Assembly (NCBI RefSeq): GCF_026130165.1
Contig: NZ_JAIHOM010000016.1
Span: forward strand, 1 to 58,943
DNA: 58,943 bases
Source: Spirulina subsalsa FACHB-351
GTDB lineage: Bacteria; Cyanobacteriota; Cyanobacteriia; Cyanobacteriales; Spirulinaceae
Direction: 5' to 3'
The translations under genes and the position numbers were made by a program. Of this stretch, positions 1 through 8,126 are shown piece after piece; within the stretch, counting starts at the first letter, position 1; each line of letters starts with the position of its first letter. A model generated the notes under the pieces. The model searched no databases, was not told where the DNA came from, and was given only the letters and a program-made list of their open reading frames with translations.

Positions 1-110
1 CGGTAGGGCATACCGGATCTAAAGCTTGGGGAGATTTGCCCTCTAGCCTGGTTGGAGCAATCCTGCTAGGTTATGGCGAGTCTGTGAACCAAGAATCCTC
101 GTGCCTTTAG
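1..110 (+). pseudogene. tnpB: TnpB (OrfB) transposon nuclease, C-terminal end only (cut by window edge)
   Basis: An open frame enters from the left edge (first full codon at 3) and stops at TAG 108-110. The 35 visible residues contain GHTGSKAWGD and end in GYGESVNQESSCL, which resembles the usual C-terminus of cyanobacterial IS605-family TnpB proteins (GHTGxKAWGD ... ESVNQES). TnpB is an RNA-guided nuclease that accompanies IS200/IS605 transposons. Whether the gene is intact upstream cannot be seen. The stop codon lies inside the predicted right-end hairpin, as is normal for these elements. Confidence 0.8.
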
Positions 111-125
111 GCCGAGGAGTGTCAA
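90..125 (+). mobile_element. IS605-family right end with omega-RNA-type hairpin
   Basis: GAATCCTCG and CGAGGAGTGTC flank a short TGCCTTTAGGC apex and form a hairpin overlapping the end of tnpB. Cyanobacterial IS605 right ends characteristically finish with this arrangement followed by GTGTCAA. In TnpB systems this segment is also the 3' scaffold of the omega RNA, and the flanking DNA acts as guide. The boundary near 124 is inferred from the GTGTCAA motif. Confidence 0.65.
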
Positions 126-149
126 AAGCTAAAATTACCAAGGTTGGGT

Positions 150-1151
150 TCACCCTAACCCTAACTCTCGCTTCAATAAATTAATCGATTTTTCCCCGAT
201 ATAATTTTCACTACAGACTAAGTTAGGATGACGAATTAACTCATCTCTTGCGTCTAAAATGGCTTGTTTAACGGATCCATAACTGGCTTTGTCACATACA
301 ATGGTGTGGGCGCTGCGAATTAGGGCGTTGACTTTATAGGTGTCTTGAAGTTGGGCAGAAATGACTAATAAATCTTCCCCCCGGAGACTATGAACTAAGA
401 TTTCCGCAATGCCTAAAATGCCTGCACTGAGACTGACTAAGCCTAAACAACTATCGCGGGGCAGTTTGCGCACTAAGTCTAATTCTTTGCTGTAATCGTA
501 AATATCAACGGGGATGACGCGCACGGAACGGGGGGCGGCTAAGGCTTCGGCTTGTTTGATAAAATAGCGACTGGTGACGACGGTTCCTGAGTGGGTTTGT
601 TCGAGGATATTACTTAACTCCTCCATGGGGACTAATTGAACGGGAATATTGAGGGCTTTTTCAATTTCTTGTACCATCAATTCTCCTGCGCCGAGATCCC
701 TTGCTGGGACGGTGACTAGGACTCTAGCGCTACAACGTAAACGCCAGTCAATTTCTGAGAGAAATAAGTCTCTGGCTTGGGAGAGGGTACAGCCTTGAGA
801 CAGCAGTTCATCTAAACTTTTTTGGACTAATTTATGGGCTTCTGGATTTTGGGTGGTGGGGGAGGAATTGCGTTGGGTGCCGCCTTCGTGTCCTTGGGCT
901 TTTACATAAATCCCGGACCCGGCGAGGGATTCGACGAGGCCGGTTTCTTCGAGTTGGCGATAGACTTTGCTGATGGTGTTGCGGTGGAGTCCGGTAATTT
1001 GGGCGAGTTGTCGGGTGCTGGGGAGACGATGACCGGGGGGGTATTGGCGGGAGGCGATCGCAAATTGAATCTGGTCGAATAATTGTTTAGAGGCGGGGAT
1101 TTCGCCGTCTATTTGGATGTGGAATTGCACTTTACCAGCCATCTTAACCAT
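150..1151 (-). CDS. GntR-family transcriptional regulator
   Basis: A 333-residue protein with an N-terminal winged helix-turn-helix of the GntR type at about residues 15-85 (PPGHRLPSTRQLAQ, then LHRNTISKVYRQLEETGLVE). This domain binds operator DNA. The remaining 240 residues form a C-terminal region that I do not recognise as FCD, UTRA or aminotransferase type; its ligand is unknown. Starts are possible at 1151 or at the ATG at 1142 (MAGKVQF), which fits family N-termini better. It is divergent from the dienelactone hydrolase gene with 72 bp between, so it could regulate that gene, but no operator was identified. The IS605 end lies just past its stop. Confidence 0.85.
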   Translation of the reverse strand: MVKMAGKVQFHIQIDGEIPASKQLFDQIQFAIASRQYPPGHRLPSTRQLAQITGLHRNTISKVYRQLEETGLVESLAGSGIYVKAQGHEGGTQRNSSPTTQNPEAHKLVQKSLDELLSQGCTLSQARDLFLSEIDWRLRCSARVLVTVPARDLGAGELMVQEIEKALNIPVQLVPMEELSNILEQTHSGTVVTSRYFIKQAEALAAPRSVRVIPVDIYDYSKELDLVRKLPRDSCLGLVSLSAGILGIAEILVHSLRGEDLLVISAQLQDTYKVNALIRSAHTIVCDKASYGSVKQAILDARDELIRHPNLVCSENYIGEKSINLLKRELGLG

Positions 1152-1223
1152 TCACCCCATAAGGATCTACATCTAGTGTAGGCTGATTGGAGAGACTTGT
1201 GAACTCTCATCGGCACTTTTCCC

Positions 1224-1958
1224 ATGACTACTATTCAAACTCAATCGGTACAGGTTCAAAATGGCGACCTCGCTATTGAAGCCTATTTAGCCATGCCCCA
1301 AGGTGAGGGGATTTATCCGGCTGTAATTGTGATTCAAGAGGTCTTTGGGGTGAATGAGCATATTAAAGATGTGACCGAACGTTTCGCCCAAGCGGGGTAT
1401 ATTGCGATCGCCCCCGCCATTTACCAACGCCTCGCCCCCGGTTTTGCCGTAGGGTACACCCCCGAAGGACTCGCCCAAGGACGGGAGTATAAAGAACAAA
1501 CGAAAGCCTCAGAACTCCTCAGCGACCTCCAGAGTACCCTCCATTACCTGCACAGCCTCCCCCAAGTGAAACCCGGTGGTGTGGGCTGTATTGGCTTTTG
1601 TTTTGGCGGTCATGTCGCCTACCTCGCCGCTACCCTGCCCGGTATTCAAGCCACAGCCTCCTTTTATGGGGCCGGAATAGCCACCCTCACCCCCGGAGGT
1701 GGAGAACCGACCCTCCGCCGCACCTCAGAGATTCAAGGCACTCTCTACGCCTTTTTCGGCGAAGAAGATCCCCTCATCCCCTTAGAACAAGTGGAGCAAA
1801 TTGAGGCGGAGTTGCAGAAACAGCAAATCTCCCACCAAATTTTCCGCTATGCCGGGGCGGGTCATGGTTTTTTCTGTGACCAGCGCCCAGACTACCGGGA
1901 GGCAGCCGCTCAGGATGCTTGGCAGAAAGTGTTACAGTTGTTTAGCTCTACCCTTTAA
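1224..1958 (+). CDS. Dienelactone hydrolase family protein
   Basis: A 244-residue alpha/beta hydrolase. The nucleophile elbow GFCFGGH carries the cysteine typical of dienelactone hydrolases, the acid is probably the Asp in FFGEEDPLIP, and the histidine lies in GAGHGFFCD near the C-terminus, giving a complete Cys-Asp-His triad. The length matches the family (about 235-250). Family members hydrolyse dienelactone or related esters and lactones in the cytoplasm; the substrate here is unknown. It is divergent from the GntR regulator. Confidence 0.9.
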   Translation: MTTIQTQSVQVQNGDLAIEAYLAMPQGEGIYPAVIVIQEVFGVNEHIKDVTERFAQAGYIAIAPAIYQRLAPGFAVGYTPEGLAQGREYKEQTKASELLSDLQSTLHYLHSLPQVKPGGVGCIGFCFGGHVAYLAATLPGIQATASFYGAGIATLTPGGGEPTLRRTSEIQGTLYAFFGEEDPLIPLEQVEQIEAELQKQQISHQIFRYAGAGHGFFCDQRPDYREAAAQDAWQKVLQLFSSTL

Positions 1959-2125
1959 GCGGCCGCTTGTCGAGTTACCTTATAAAATGAGCAGATGGAA
2001 CAGAGCAATCCGTCCTCACTTCTGCCCAACTATCAACAGCAGTAACTCCCGAAACTTCTTGGGTGTGCTATTCGTTTATAAGCTGTTGGCGGAAGGCTTC
2101 CTTAATTTTTAACCTTTACACTGCT

Positions 2126-3067
2126 ATGACTTCAGAATCCACCCGTCCTCCTAAAGCTAATGTCGCTTTTTCTATGGACGACTTTGCCAAAGCCCTCGAA
2201 CAGGAACAATATGATTATGTTTTCCAACGGGGACAAGTTGTGCGCGGCAGGCCATTGGAATATACCCCCGAGGGAGTCTATGTTGATATTGGGGGCAAGT
2301 CGTCGGCCTTTGTCCCCAAGGACGAGGCCGCATTAGGAGCAGTGGCGGATCTTCGGGAAGTCCTGCCGATGGAGGAAGAACTGGAGTTTGTGATTATCCG
2401 GGAACAGGATGCCGATGGTCAAGTGATTCTCTCCCGTCGTCAGTTGGCTCTGAAGCAAGCGTGGAGCGATTTGGTGGAAATGCAGACCACGGGGGAATCT
2501 TTGCAAGTCCGGATTAAGGGCGTGAATCGGGGTGGTGTGATTGGGGAGGTCTGGGGATTGCGGGCTTTTATTCCGCGATCGCACCTCATGGAAAAAGAAG
2601 ACCTAGAAAGCTTAATCGGTCAACAATTGACCGTGACTTGTTTACAAGTAGACCCGGAGAGCAAAAAACTGGTACTCTCCCAACGAGAGGCCGCCCGTTC
2701 CCAAGCCATTAAAAAAGTCGAAGCGGGGGGCGTAGTATCCGGGAAAGTAGTCAGTCTCAAGCCCTATGGGGCTTTTGTGGAAACTCAAGAAGGGGTGACG
2801 GGACTCCTCCACATTACCCAGGTGAGTGGTTTACCCATTCATGACATCCACACGGTTTTACAAGTGGGACAACAAATCAAGGTGGTGATTACCGAGATTG
2901 ATGAGTATAAAAATCGCATTTCTCTGTCTACCAAGATTTTAGAAGCCTATCCCGGCGAATTGTTGGAAAATTTGGCGGCTGTGATGAGCAACGCGGAGGA
3001 ACGTCTCGCGGCAGCTAATAATCCTTCTGAGGCTACGGAAAGCCCGTCCTCACCGGAGACAGAGTAG
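2126..3067 (+). CDS. S1 RNA-binding domain protein (30S ribosomal protein S1-like)
   Basis: 313 residues from the ATG at 2126 (MTSESTRPPK); an in-frame upstream start at 2063 is less likely because it adds a non-conserved hydrophobic stretch. S1/OB-fold repeats are visible: residues about 30-100 (GRPLEYTPEGVYVDIGGKSSAF), 115-180 (VRIKGVNRGGVIGEVWGLRAF) and 200-270 (VVSGKVVSLKPYGAFVETQEGVTGLLH). Three S1 domains are typical of the short cyanobacterial and plastid S1 proteins, which bind mRNA at translation initiation. Cyanobacteria usually have two or three such paralogs and I cannot say which this is. The C-terminal 30 residues are Ser/Glu-rich and disordered. Confidence 0.88.
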   Translation: MTSESTRPPKANVAFSMDDFAKALEQEQYDYVFQRGQVVRGRPLEYTPEGVYVDIGGKSSAFVPKDEAALGAVADLREVLPMEEELEFVIIREQDADGQVILSRRQLALKQAWSDLVEMQTTGESLQVRIKGVNRGGVIGEVWGLRAFIPRSHLMEKEDLESLIGQQLTVTCLQVDPESKKLVLSQREAARSQAIKKVEAGGVVSGKVVSLKPYGAFVETQEGVTGLLHITQVSGLPIHDIHTVLQVGQQIKVVITEIDEYKNRISLSTKILEAYPGELLENLAAVMSNAEERLAAANNPSEATESPSSPETE

Positions 3068-3079
3068 GGGCGCAAGGTT

Positions 3080-3320
3080 GGGGAATGGGGAGCAGGGGAG
3101 AGGGGGAGCAGGGGAGCAGGGGAATTGATAATTGACAATTGACAATTGATAATTATTTCCGATTCCCTATTACCTATTACCTATTCCCTATTCTCTATTC
3201 CCTATTACCTATTCCCTATTACCTATTACCTATTACCTATTCCCTATTACCTATTCCCAATTGGGCGCTAAAGCGCAACTACAAACCCGGAGCGCTAAAG
3301 CGCAACTACGAACCCGACTC
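3080..3320. repeat. Composite intergenic repeat, copy 1
   Basis: Between the S1-like gene and dapB lie four modules in order: a G-rich array (GGGGAGCAGGGGAG type), an array of AATTGATAATTGACAATT dyads, about 15 heptamer-like units (CCTATTA / CCTATTC), and two copies of a GCGCTAAAGCGC hairpin unit with CAACTACGAACCC. The same modules recur near 36.7, 52.7 and 58.8 kb. Tandem heptamers of this kind are known from filamentous cyanobacteria as STRR sequences. The array ends only a few bases before the dapB start region. Confidence 0.85.
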
Positions 3321-3327
3321 CCCCTCA

Positions 3328-4182
3328 ATGATCAACCTTGGAGATTCAGAAACTATGGTAAACGAAGCACTTATTCCCGTCGTTGTTAATGGTGCCGCAG
3401 GCAAGATGGGGCGCGAAGTGGTGAAAACTGTCGCCCAAGCGGACGATATGATGCTGATTGGGGCGGTCGATCATAATCCCGAAGTGTTAGGACAAGATGC
3501 CGGGATTGTGGCCGGATGTGGGGAGTTAGAAGTCCCCATTCTCAACGATTTACAAAGTGTGTTAGTCCTGGCCACTCAGGAGAAAGTGCAAGGAGTGATG
3601 GTGGATTTTACCCACCCCGATGGGGTGTATGAAAATGTGCGGAGTGCGATCGCCTATGGAGTCCGTCCCGTCGTCGGCACCACCGGACTTTCCCCCGAAC
3701 AACTCGACGACCTAGGAGAATTTGCCGAAAAAGCCAGCACCGGAGCCCTCGTCATCCCCAACTTTTCCATCGGCATGGTACTCCTCCAACAAGCCGCCCT
3801 CCAAGCCTCTAAATACTTCGATCACGTCGAAATCATCGAACTCCACCACAACCAAAAAGCCGATGCCCCCAGTGGCACCGCCATCAAAACCGCCCAAATG
3901 CTCGCCGAAATGGGCAAAACCTACAATCCCCCCAGCGTCCAAGAAAGTGAAAAACTCCCCGGCGCCCGAGGCAGTGTAGGGGAGGAAAACATCCGCATCC
4001 ATAGCGTCCGTTTACCCGGCCTCCTCGCTCATCAAGAGGTGATCTTCGGCGCACCCGGACAGGTTTACACCCTCCGTCATGATACGAGCGATCGCGCTTG
4101 TTATATGCCCGGCGTTCTCCTCGCCATTCGCAAGGTCACAGAACTAAAATCCTTAGTGTACGGTTTAGAAAAAATCCTCTAG
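3328..4182 (+). CDS. dapB: 4-hydroxy-tetrahydrodipicolinate reductase
   Basis: NAD(P)H-dependent reductase of lysine and diaminopimelate synthesis. The N-terminal Rossmann motif [15 protein letters not shown] binds the cofactor, and the signature [17 protein letters not shown] carries the catalytic His-His and the substrate-binding Lys. Counted from ATG 3328 the protein has 284 residues, near the usual 270-275; ATG 3355 ([11 protein letters not shown]) is equally possible and has GGAG eleven bases upstream. The longer open frame back to 3139 translates the repeat array and is not real. Codon choice changes mid-gene from mixed to almost purely C-ending after about 3700. Confidence 0.95.
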   Translation: MINLGDSETMVNEALIPVVVNGAAGKMGREVVKTVAQADDMMLIGAVDHNPEVLGQDAGIVAGCGELEVPILNDLQSVLVLATQEKVQGVMVDFTHPDGVYENVRSAIAYGVRPVVGTTGLSPEQLDDLGEFAEKASTGALVIPNFSIGMVLLQQAALQASKYFDHVEIIELHHNQKADAPSGTAIKTAQMLAEMGKTYNPPSVQESEKLPGARGSVGEENIRIHSVRLPGLLAHQEVIFGAPGQVYTLRHDTSDRACYMPGVLLAIRKVTELKSLVYGLEKIL

Positions 4183-4195
4183 TCCCCCTGCCCCT

Positions 4196-5341
4196 ATGCT
4201 CATCCCCCTGACTCGCGAAAAATTTGAACAACTGGTGCCAGCCGTCGCAACAGGAGCGCAATATGCCGCGATATGGGGCAGTTGGCAAAACTTTCTCGGC
4301 CGTTTACTCATCTCCGCCGTCGGAGTCATTATTATCTGGCTGCTTTACCTCGTCTTTGGCGACCTAGGCGGTCTTAAACTCCTCTTGACCATTATTGTGG
4401 GACTTTATTGGCTCTGGTCTCCCGTCTACTTCGCCAGCGTGCGCAATAGCAAATATCGGCGCTTTAAATATAGTGGCTTTTGGCGCGGTCAGGTTTTAGA
4501 TGTCTTTATATCCGATGATGTCGTCAGCGAGGCCGAAAGCTTCAATCAACGGGGAGATTTAGTCATTGTTGAAAATCGGGAACGTCGGATTAACCTAGAA
4601 ATCGGTGATTCGACCGGATTCCGCACTATCGTTAAAGCCCCCCTTCGTCGCACCCACAAACTCCTCAAACCCGGTCAACAGGTGGAATGTTTAGTCATGT
4701 CCAACCAACCCGATTTGAGCCGCATTCAAGAGGTCAGCGATGTTTATATTCCCAGTCAAAATCTATGGGTGGGAGAATATCCCTGTATCCGGCGAGATTT
4801 TTTTGTTGACATGAGTGAGGATATCCGCCAAAATCGCGGCCGTCCCTCCCAACCGATTCGCACCCGTCAACGTCCCCCGGAGTGGGAAGAAGAAGACTAT
4901 CCCCCCCGTCCTCCCCAACCGATTCGCACCCGTCAACGTCCCCCGGAGTGGGAAGAAGAAGACTATCCCCCCTGTCCCTCCCAACCGATTCGCACCCGTC
5001 AACGTCCCCCAGAGAGAGAACAAGAAAACTATCCCCCCCGCCCATCCCAACCGATTCGCACCCGTCAGCGTCCCCCGGAGAGAGAACAAGAAAACTATCC
5101 TCCTCGTCGCCCCCCTGCACCCCGTTCCGAACGTGAAAGCAGAGCCGTCCCTCGTCGTCCTCCCCGCCCAGAATCCCGCCGCGAGGATGAATTTGACCCT
5201 CCTCCCAGAACTCGCTCCGCGCCCCCTCCCCGCCCTAGGGATTATCCCCCACCCCCGGCCGAGGATTGGGACCAAGAGGAAGACAACACCCCCATGAGTG
5301 ACTATCGTCGAGACTGGGAACAAGAGCAACGGAGAGGTTGA
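4196..5341 (+). CDS. Conserved cyanobacterial membrane protein with Pro/Arg-rich repeat tail
   Basis: 381 residues. Two adjacent membrane segments are visible at about 32-55 (LLISAVGVIIIWLLYLVF) and 58-82 (LKLLLTIIVGLYWLWSPVYFA), followed by a beta-rich soluble region to about residue 215. From residue 219 come four 22-residue repeats beginning QPIRTRQRPPE, then more Pro/Arg/Glu low-complexity sequence to the end. Relatives of the first 215 residues are common in cyanobacteria, often under the unsupported name phosphate ABC transporter permease; no function is established. It starts 14 bp after dapB and may be co-transcribed. Confidence 0.75.
   Translation: MLIPLTREKFEQLVPAVATGAQYAAIWGSWQNFLGRLLISAVGVIIIWLLYLVFGDLGGLKLLLTIIVGLYWLWSPVYFASVRNSKYRRFKYSGFWRGQVLDVFISDDVVSEAESFNQRGDLVIVENRERRINLEIGDSTGFRTIVKAPLRRTHKLLKPGQQVECLVMSNQPDLSRIQEVSDVYIPSQNLWVGEYPCIRRDFFVDMSEDIRQNRGRPSQPIRTRQRPPEWEEEDYPPRPPQPIRTRQRPPEWEEEDYPPCPSQPIRTRQRPPEREQENYPPRPSQPIRTRQRPPEREQENYPPRRPPAPRSERESRAVPRRPPRPESRREDEFDPPPRTRSAPPPRPRDYPPPPAEDWDQEEDNTPMSDYRRDWEQEQRRG
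4850..5113 (+). repeat. Four in-frame 66-bp tandem repeats
   Basis: The unit begins CAACCGATTCGCACCCGTCA at 4850, 4916, 4982 and 5048. Copies 1-2 (EWEEEDY) and copies 3-4 (EREQENY) form two near-identical pairs, which suggests doubling by unequal exchange. Each unit is 22 codons, so changes in copy number keep the frame. Confidence 0.9.
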
Positions 5342-5372
5342 TTCCCGACCATAGCCATCTATCCTAGGGGTA

Positions 5373-6047
5373 ATGTATAAAGTATGGCAACACTGTTATA
5401 GAATCTTAGTTCCCGGAGGTAGATTAGTGTGTGTGGTGGGAGATGTTTGTCTATCTCGGCGAAAAAATAAGGGAAGACATACAGTCATTCCCCTTCATGC
5501 TGCCATTCAAGAACAATGTCGTCAGATTGGTTTTGATAACCTCTCTCCCATCATTTGGCATAAAATTAGTAATGCTAACTATGAAGCATCTGGCAATGGG
5601 GCCGGTTTTTTAGGCAAACCCTATGAACCGAATGGAGTCATTAAAAATGATATTGAGTACATTTTAATGGAACGTAAACCCGGAGGATATAGAAAACCTT
5701 CTCTAGAAACTCGTGTACTTTCTCTCATTTCGGCTGAAAATCATCAACAATGGTTTCAATCCATTTGGTCTGGAATTCCCGGTCAATCGACTCGCCATCA
5801 TCCCGCTCCTTATCCTGAAGTATTAGCGAGTCGTTTGATTAGAATGTTTAGTTTTGTGGGAGATACTGTGGTTGACCCTTTTATGGGAACTGGAACCACT
5901 ATAGTAGCGGCCGCAAACTGGGGTAGAAATAGCATTGGCATTGAAGTTGATCCCTATTATTTTAAATATGCTGAACAACGAATTCATCAAGCTACATCGT
6001 CCTTGTTTTGTCCTGCCAAAATCATTTTGAGCCTAGTTGAGTTGTGA
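5373..6047 (+). pseudogene. Beta-class N4/N6 DNA methyltransferase, 5'-truncated
   Basis: 224 residues matching the C-terminal three quarters of a site-specific DNA methyltransferase. VPGGRLVCVVGDV near the start follows the catalytic motif in the family, and VVDPFMGTGTTIVAA (residues about 164-178) is the SAM-binding motif I, which lies C-terminal in this class. The catalytic (D/N/S)PPY motif that should precede residue 1 is absent, and only 31 bp separate the start from the preceding gene, so about 70 N-terminal residues are missing. It is probably inactive. Its stop overlaps the FTR1 start (GTGA, 6044-6047). Confidence 0.8.
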
Positions 6048-6955
6048 ATATTAGCGCGATTTTACCGACCTTTGTTGTCACCCTGCGAGAAGGGTTTGAA
6101 GCCGCCTTAGTGGTGGGAATTGTCATGGCTTGTTTACAAAAAGCCCAACAAACTCGCCTCTACCCTTGGGTCTATGGGGGGATTTTCGGAGGGGTGATCA
6201 CGTCTTTACTGGTGGGGATTCTGTTGGGGGGGATTTTGCAACAGTTGAGTGTGTCTGATCAGCCCTACGCCCCGGTCATTCAGGAGTTTTTAGAGGCTAG
6301 TTTTGGGTTGTTGGCGATCGCACTCCTCAGCTGGATGCTCATTTGGATGACCCAACAGGCCAAAACCCTCAAAGCCGAAGTCGAAGGAGCCGTGACCCAA
6401 GCTTTGCAAGGGGAAGGGGCGGGCTGGGCTGTCTTTAGCCTGATTCTCATTGCTGTCCTGCGAGAAGGATTTGAGACAGTATTATTCATCGTGGCCAAAT
6501 TCCAAAGCGGCTTTACTACACCTACCCTCGGAGCCGTTTCTGGGCTATTATCGGCCACCCTTTTGGGCTATCTCCTCTTTCAGTTGGGCGTGAAAATCAA
6601 TATCCGCCTGTTTTTCCAAGTGATGGGAGTTTTCCTACTCCTGATTGTCGGCGGATTAGTTGTCGGAGCCCTCAAACATATTAACGGCGGCGTTGACCTA
6701 CTGACCGCCTTAAATCCTCAATATGCCGCCCTCTGTTGGGGAGAAACCACCTGCTTACTGGGGGGGCTGGTATGGGATACCTCTAGCATCTTGCCGGATA
6801 AAGCCTTTCCGGGCATTGTCCTGAAAGCCCTCTTCGGGTATCGGGATCATCTTTACGCGATGCAGGCGATCGCCTATCTCGCCTTTTTGTCCCTCGTGGG
6901 GGGGCGATACTTCCAAAGTTTGCGCCCCTCCCCGCCAAAAGTCTCTAGCCCCTAA
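6044..6955 (+). CDS. FTR1-family iron permease
   Basis: 303 residues with about seven hydrophobic segments. Two REGFE motifs (VTLREGFEAALV at residues 12-23 and AVLREGFETVLF near 140) correspond to the RExxE iron-binding motifs of the FTR1/EfeU family, which transports iron across the inner membrane. The GTG start at 6044 is chosen because MNISAILPTFVVTLREGFE matches the family N-terminus; it overlaps the preceding stop by four bases. No efeO or efeB partner is nearby. The C-terminal 15 residues are a short cytoplasmic tail. Confidence 0.9.
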   Translation: MNISAILPTFVVTLREGFEAALVVGIVMACLQKAQQTRLYPWVYGGIFGGVITSLLVGILLGGILQQLSVSDQPYAPVIQEFLEASFGLLAIALLSWMLIWMTQQAKTLKAEVEGAVTQALQGEGAGWAVFSLILIAVLREGFETVLFIVAKFQSGFTTPTLGAVSGLLSATLLGYLLFQLGVKINIRLFFQVMGVFLLLIVGGLVVGALKHINGGVDLLTALNPQYAALCWGETTCLLGGLVWDTSSILPDKAFPGIVLKALFGYRDHLYAMQAIAYLAFLSLVGGRYFQSLRPSPPKVSSP

Positions 6956-7009
6956 CGGATCAATGTCCCCTCCTTGTGCTACCCTAGGAAGGCTGTACAA
7001 AAACTCGCA

Positions 7010-7054
7010 CATCTAGACCTTCGGGTGTTTCGTCAAGAAAGACAAGTCTAGATG
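7010..7054 (+). promoter_or_regulatory. rpsB leader hairpin
   Basis: CATCTAGAC (7010-7018) and GTCTAGATG (7046-7054) are perfect 9-bp inverted repeats around a 27-nt loop, ending 31 nt before the rpsB ATG. Ribosomal protein S2 is known to control its own rpsB-tsf mRNA in several bacteria through 5' leader structures. Assigning that role here is an inference. Confidence 0.5.
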
Positions 7055-7085
7055 GAGGATTAACCCGAACAAGGAGAAAAAAAAT

Positions 7086-7874
7086 ATGGCAGTTGTTTCC
7101 CTAGCTAATTTGCTAGAGTCCGGGGTTCACTTTGGGCATCAAACCCGCCGTTGGAACCCTAAAATGGATCCCTATATTTATACATCACGCAACGGGGTTC
7201 ATATCATCGACTTGGTGCAAACCGCCGAGTTAATGGAAGAAGCCTATGATTATATGCGGAACGCCGCATCTCAAGGCAAAAAATTCATGTTTGTGGGGAC
7301 TAAACGACAAGCCGCCGGAATCATTGCCCAAGAAGCCGCTCGTTGTGGTTCCTACTATGTTAACCAGCGTTGGCTGGGGGGGATGTTAACCAACTGGGAA
7401 ACCATCAAACACCGCATTGACCACCTCAAAGAACTCGAACGCCTCGAAGAAACAGGCAGCATCGAAAAACGACCCAAAAAAGAGGGGTCTGTTCTGCGTC
7501 GGGAATTAAGCAAACTGCGGAAATACCTCGGCGGGATCAAAAGTATGCGTCGCCCCCCGGATGTAGTGCTAATTGTGGATCAGCGTCGGGAATATAACGC
7601 CATTTTGGAATGCCAAAAACTCCACATTCCCATTGTGTCCCTGTTAGATACAAACTGTGATCCTGACTTAGTGGATATTCCCGTCCCGGCTAATGATGAC
7701 GCTATTCGTTCCATTAAACTGATTGTGGGACGATTAGCTGATGCCATCTTAGAAGGTCGTAGCGGTGGCAAAGATATCATCGAAGAAATCGACTACTCCG
7801 GAGAAATCGACTACGAAGACGATTTTGAGGATGATGAGGACTTCGACGTAGAAGACGACGACAGCGAAGAATAA
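7086..7874 (+). CDS. rpsB: 30S ribosomal protein S2
   Basis: 262 residues. The N-terminus [27 protein letters not shown] and the internal [19 protein letters not shown] and [12 protein letters not shown] motifs are diagnostic. S2 docks on the back of the 30S head and recruits S1. The last 35 residues form a strongly acidic tail ([19 protein letters not shown]), seen in a number of cyanobacterial S2 proteins. AAGGAGAAAAAAAAT precedes the ATG, a strong ribosome-binding site. tsf follows 252 bp downstream with a MITE-like element in between. Confidence 0.98.
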   Translation: MAVVSLANLLESGVHFGHQTRRWNPKMDPYIYTSRNGVHIIDLVQTAELMEEAYDYMRNAASQGKKFMFVGTKRQAAGIIAQEAARCGSYYVNQRWLGGMLTNWETIKHRIDHLKELERLEETGSIEKRPKKEGSVLRRELSKLRKYLGGIKSMRRPPDVVLIVDQRREYNAILECQKLHIPIVSLLDTNCDPDLVDIPVPANDDAIRSIKLIVGRLADAILEGRSGGKDIIEEIDYSGEIDYEDDFEDDEDFDVEDDDSEE

Positions 7875-7909
7875 AACCCCTCGTTGTTTTCTGCCTTGCC
7901 TCTTCTAAA

Positions 7910-8039
7910 TAGGGTCTGCTGAATAACACGCCTACGCTAGACCTAACAGGGGAACAGGAAACTGATAATTTCCCGACTCCACTTCGACTAAGCTCAGTGA
8001 CCCCGATTCCGAACTTTCGGACTTATTCAGCAAGCCCTA
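7910..8039. mobile_element. MITE-like element between rpsB and tsf
   Basis: The 130-bp segment starts TAGGGTCTGCTGAATAA and ends TTATTCAGCAAGCCCTA; the 17-nt ends are inverted repeats with two differences. It has no coding capacity. The right-end sequence (GCTTGCTGAATAAGTCCG when inverted) recurs at 52.71 kb, and a shorter TTATTCAGCAAGCCCTATA occurs at 36.91 kb, both attached to composite repeats. A TA target duplication is possible but not proven. Confidence 0.65.
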
Positions 8040-8126
8040 ACTACGAGGGGATGCAGTCTTGCCCCTGCCCTTTTCAACAAGGGAGTGCAACAATAGTGAG
8101 CAGATCAACCCTACTCCAACAGAATC

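Noticed and set aside
4734..5329. Several overlapping frames within the repeat tail of the membrane protein gene
   Set aside because: They are shadows caused by the 66-bp repeats; only the frame continuing from the membrane segments fits a gene.
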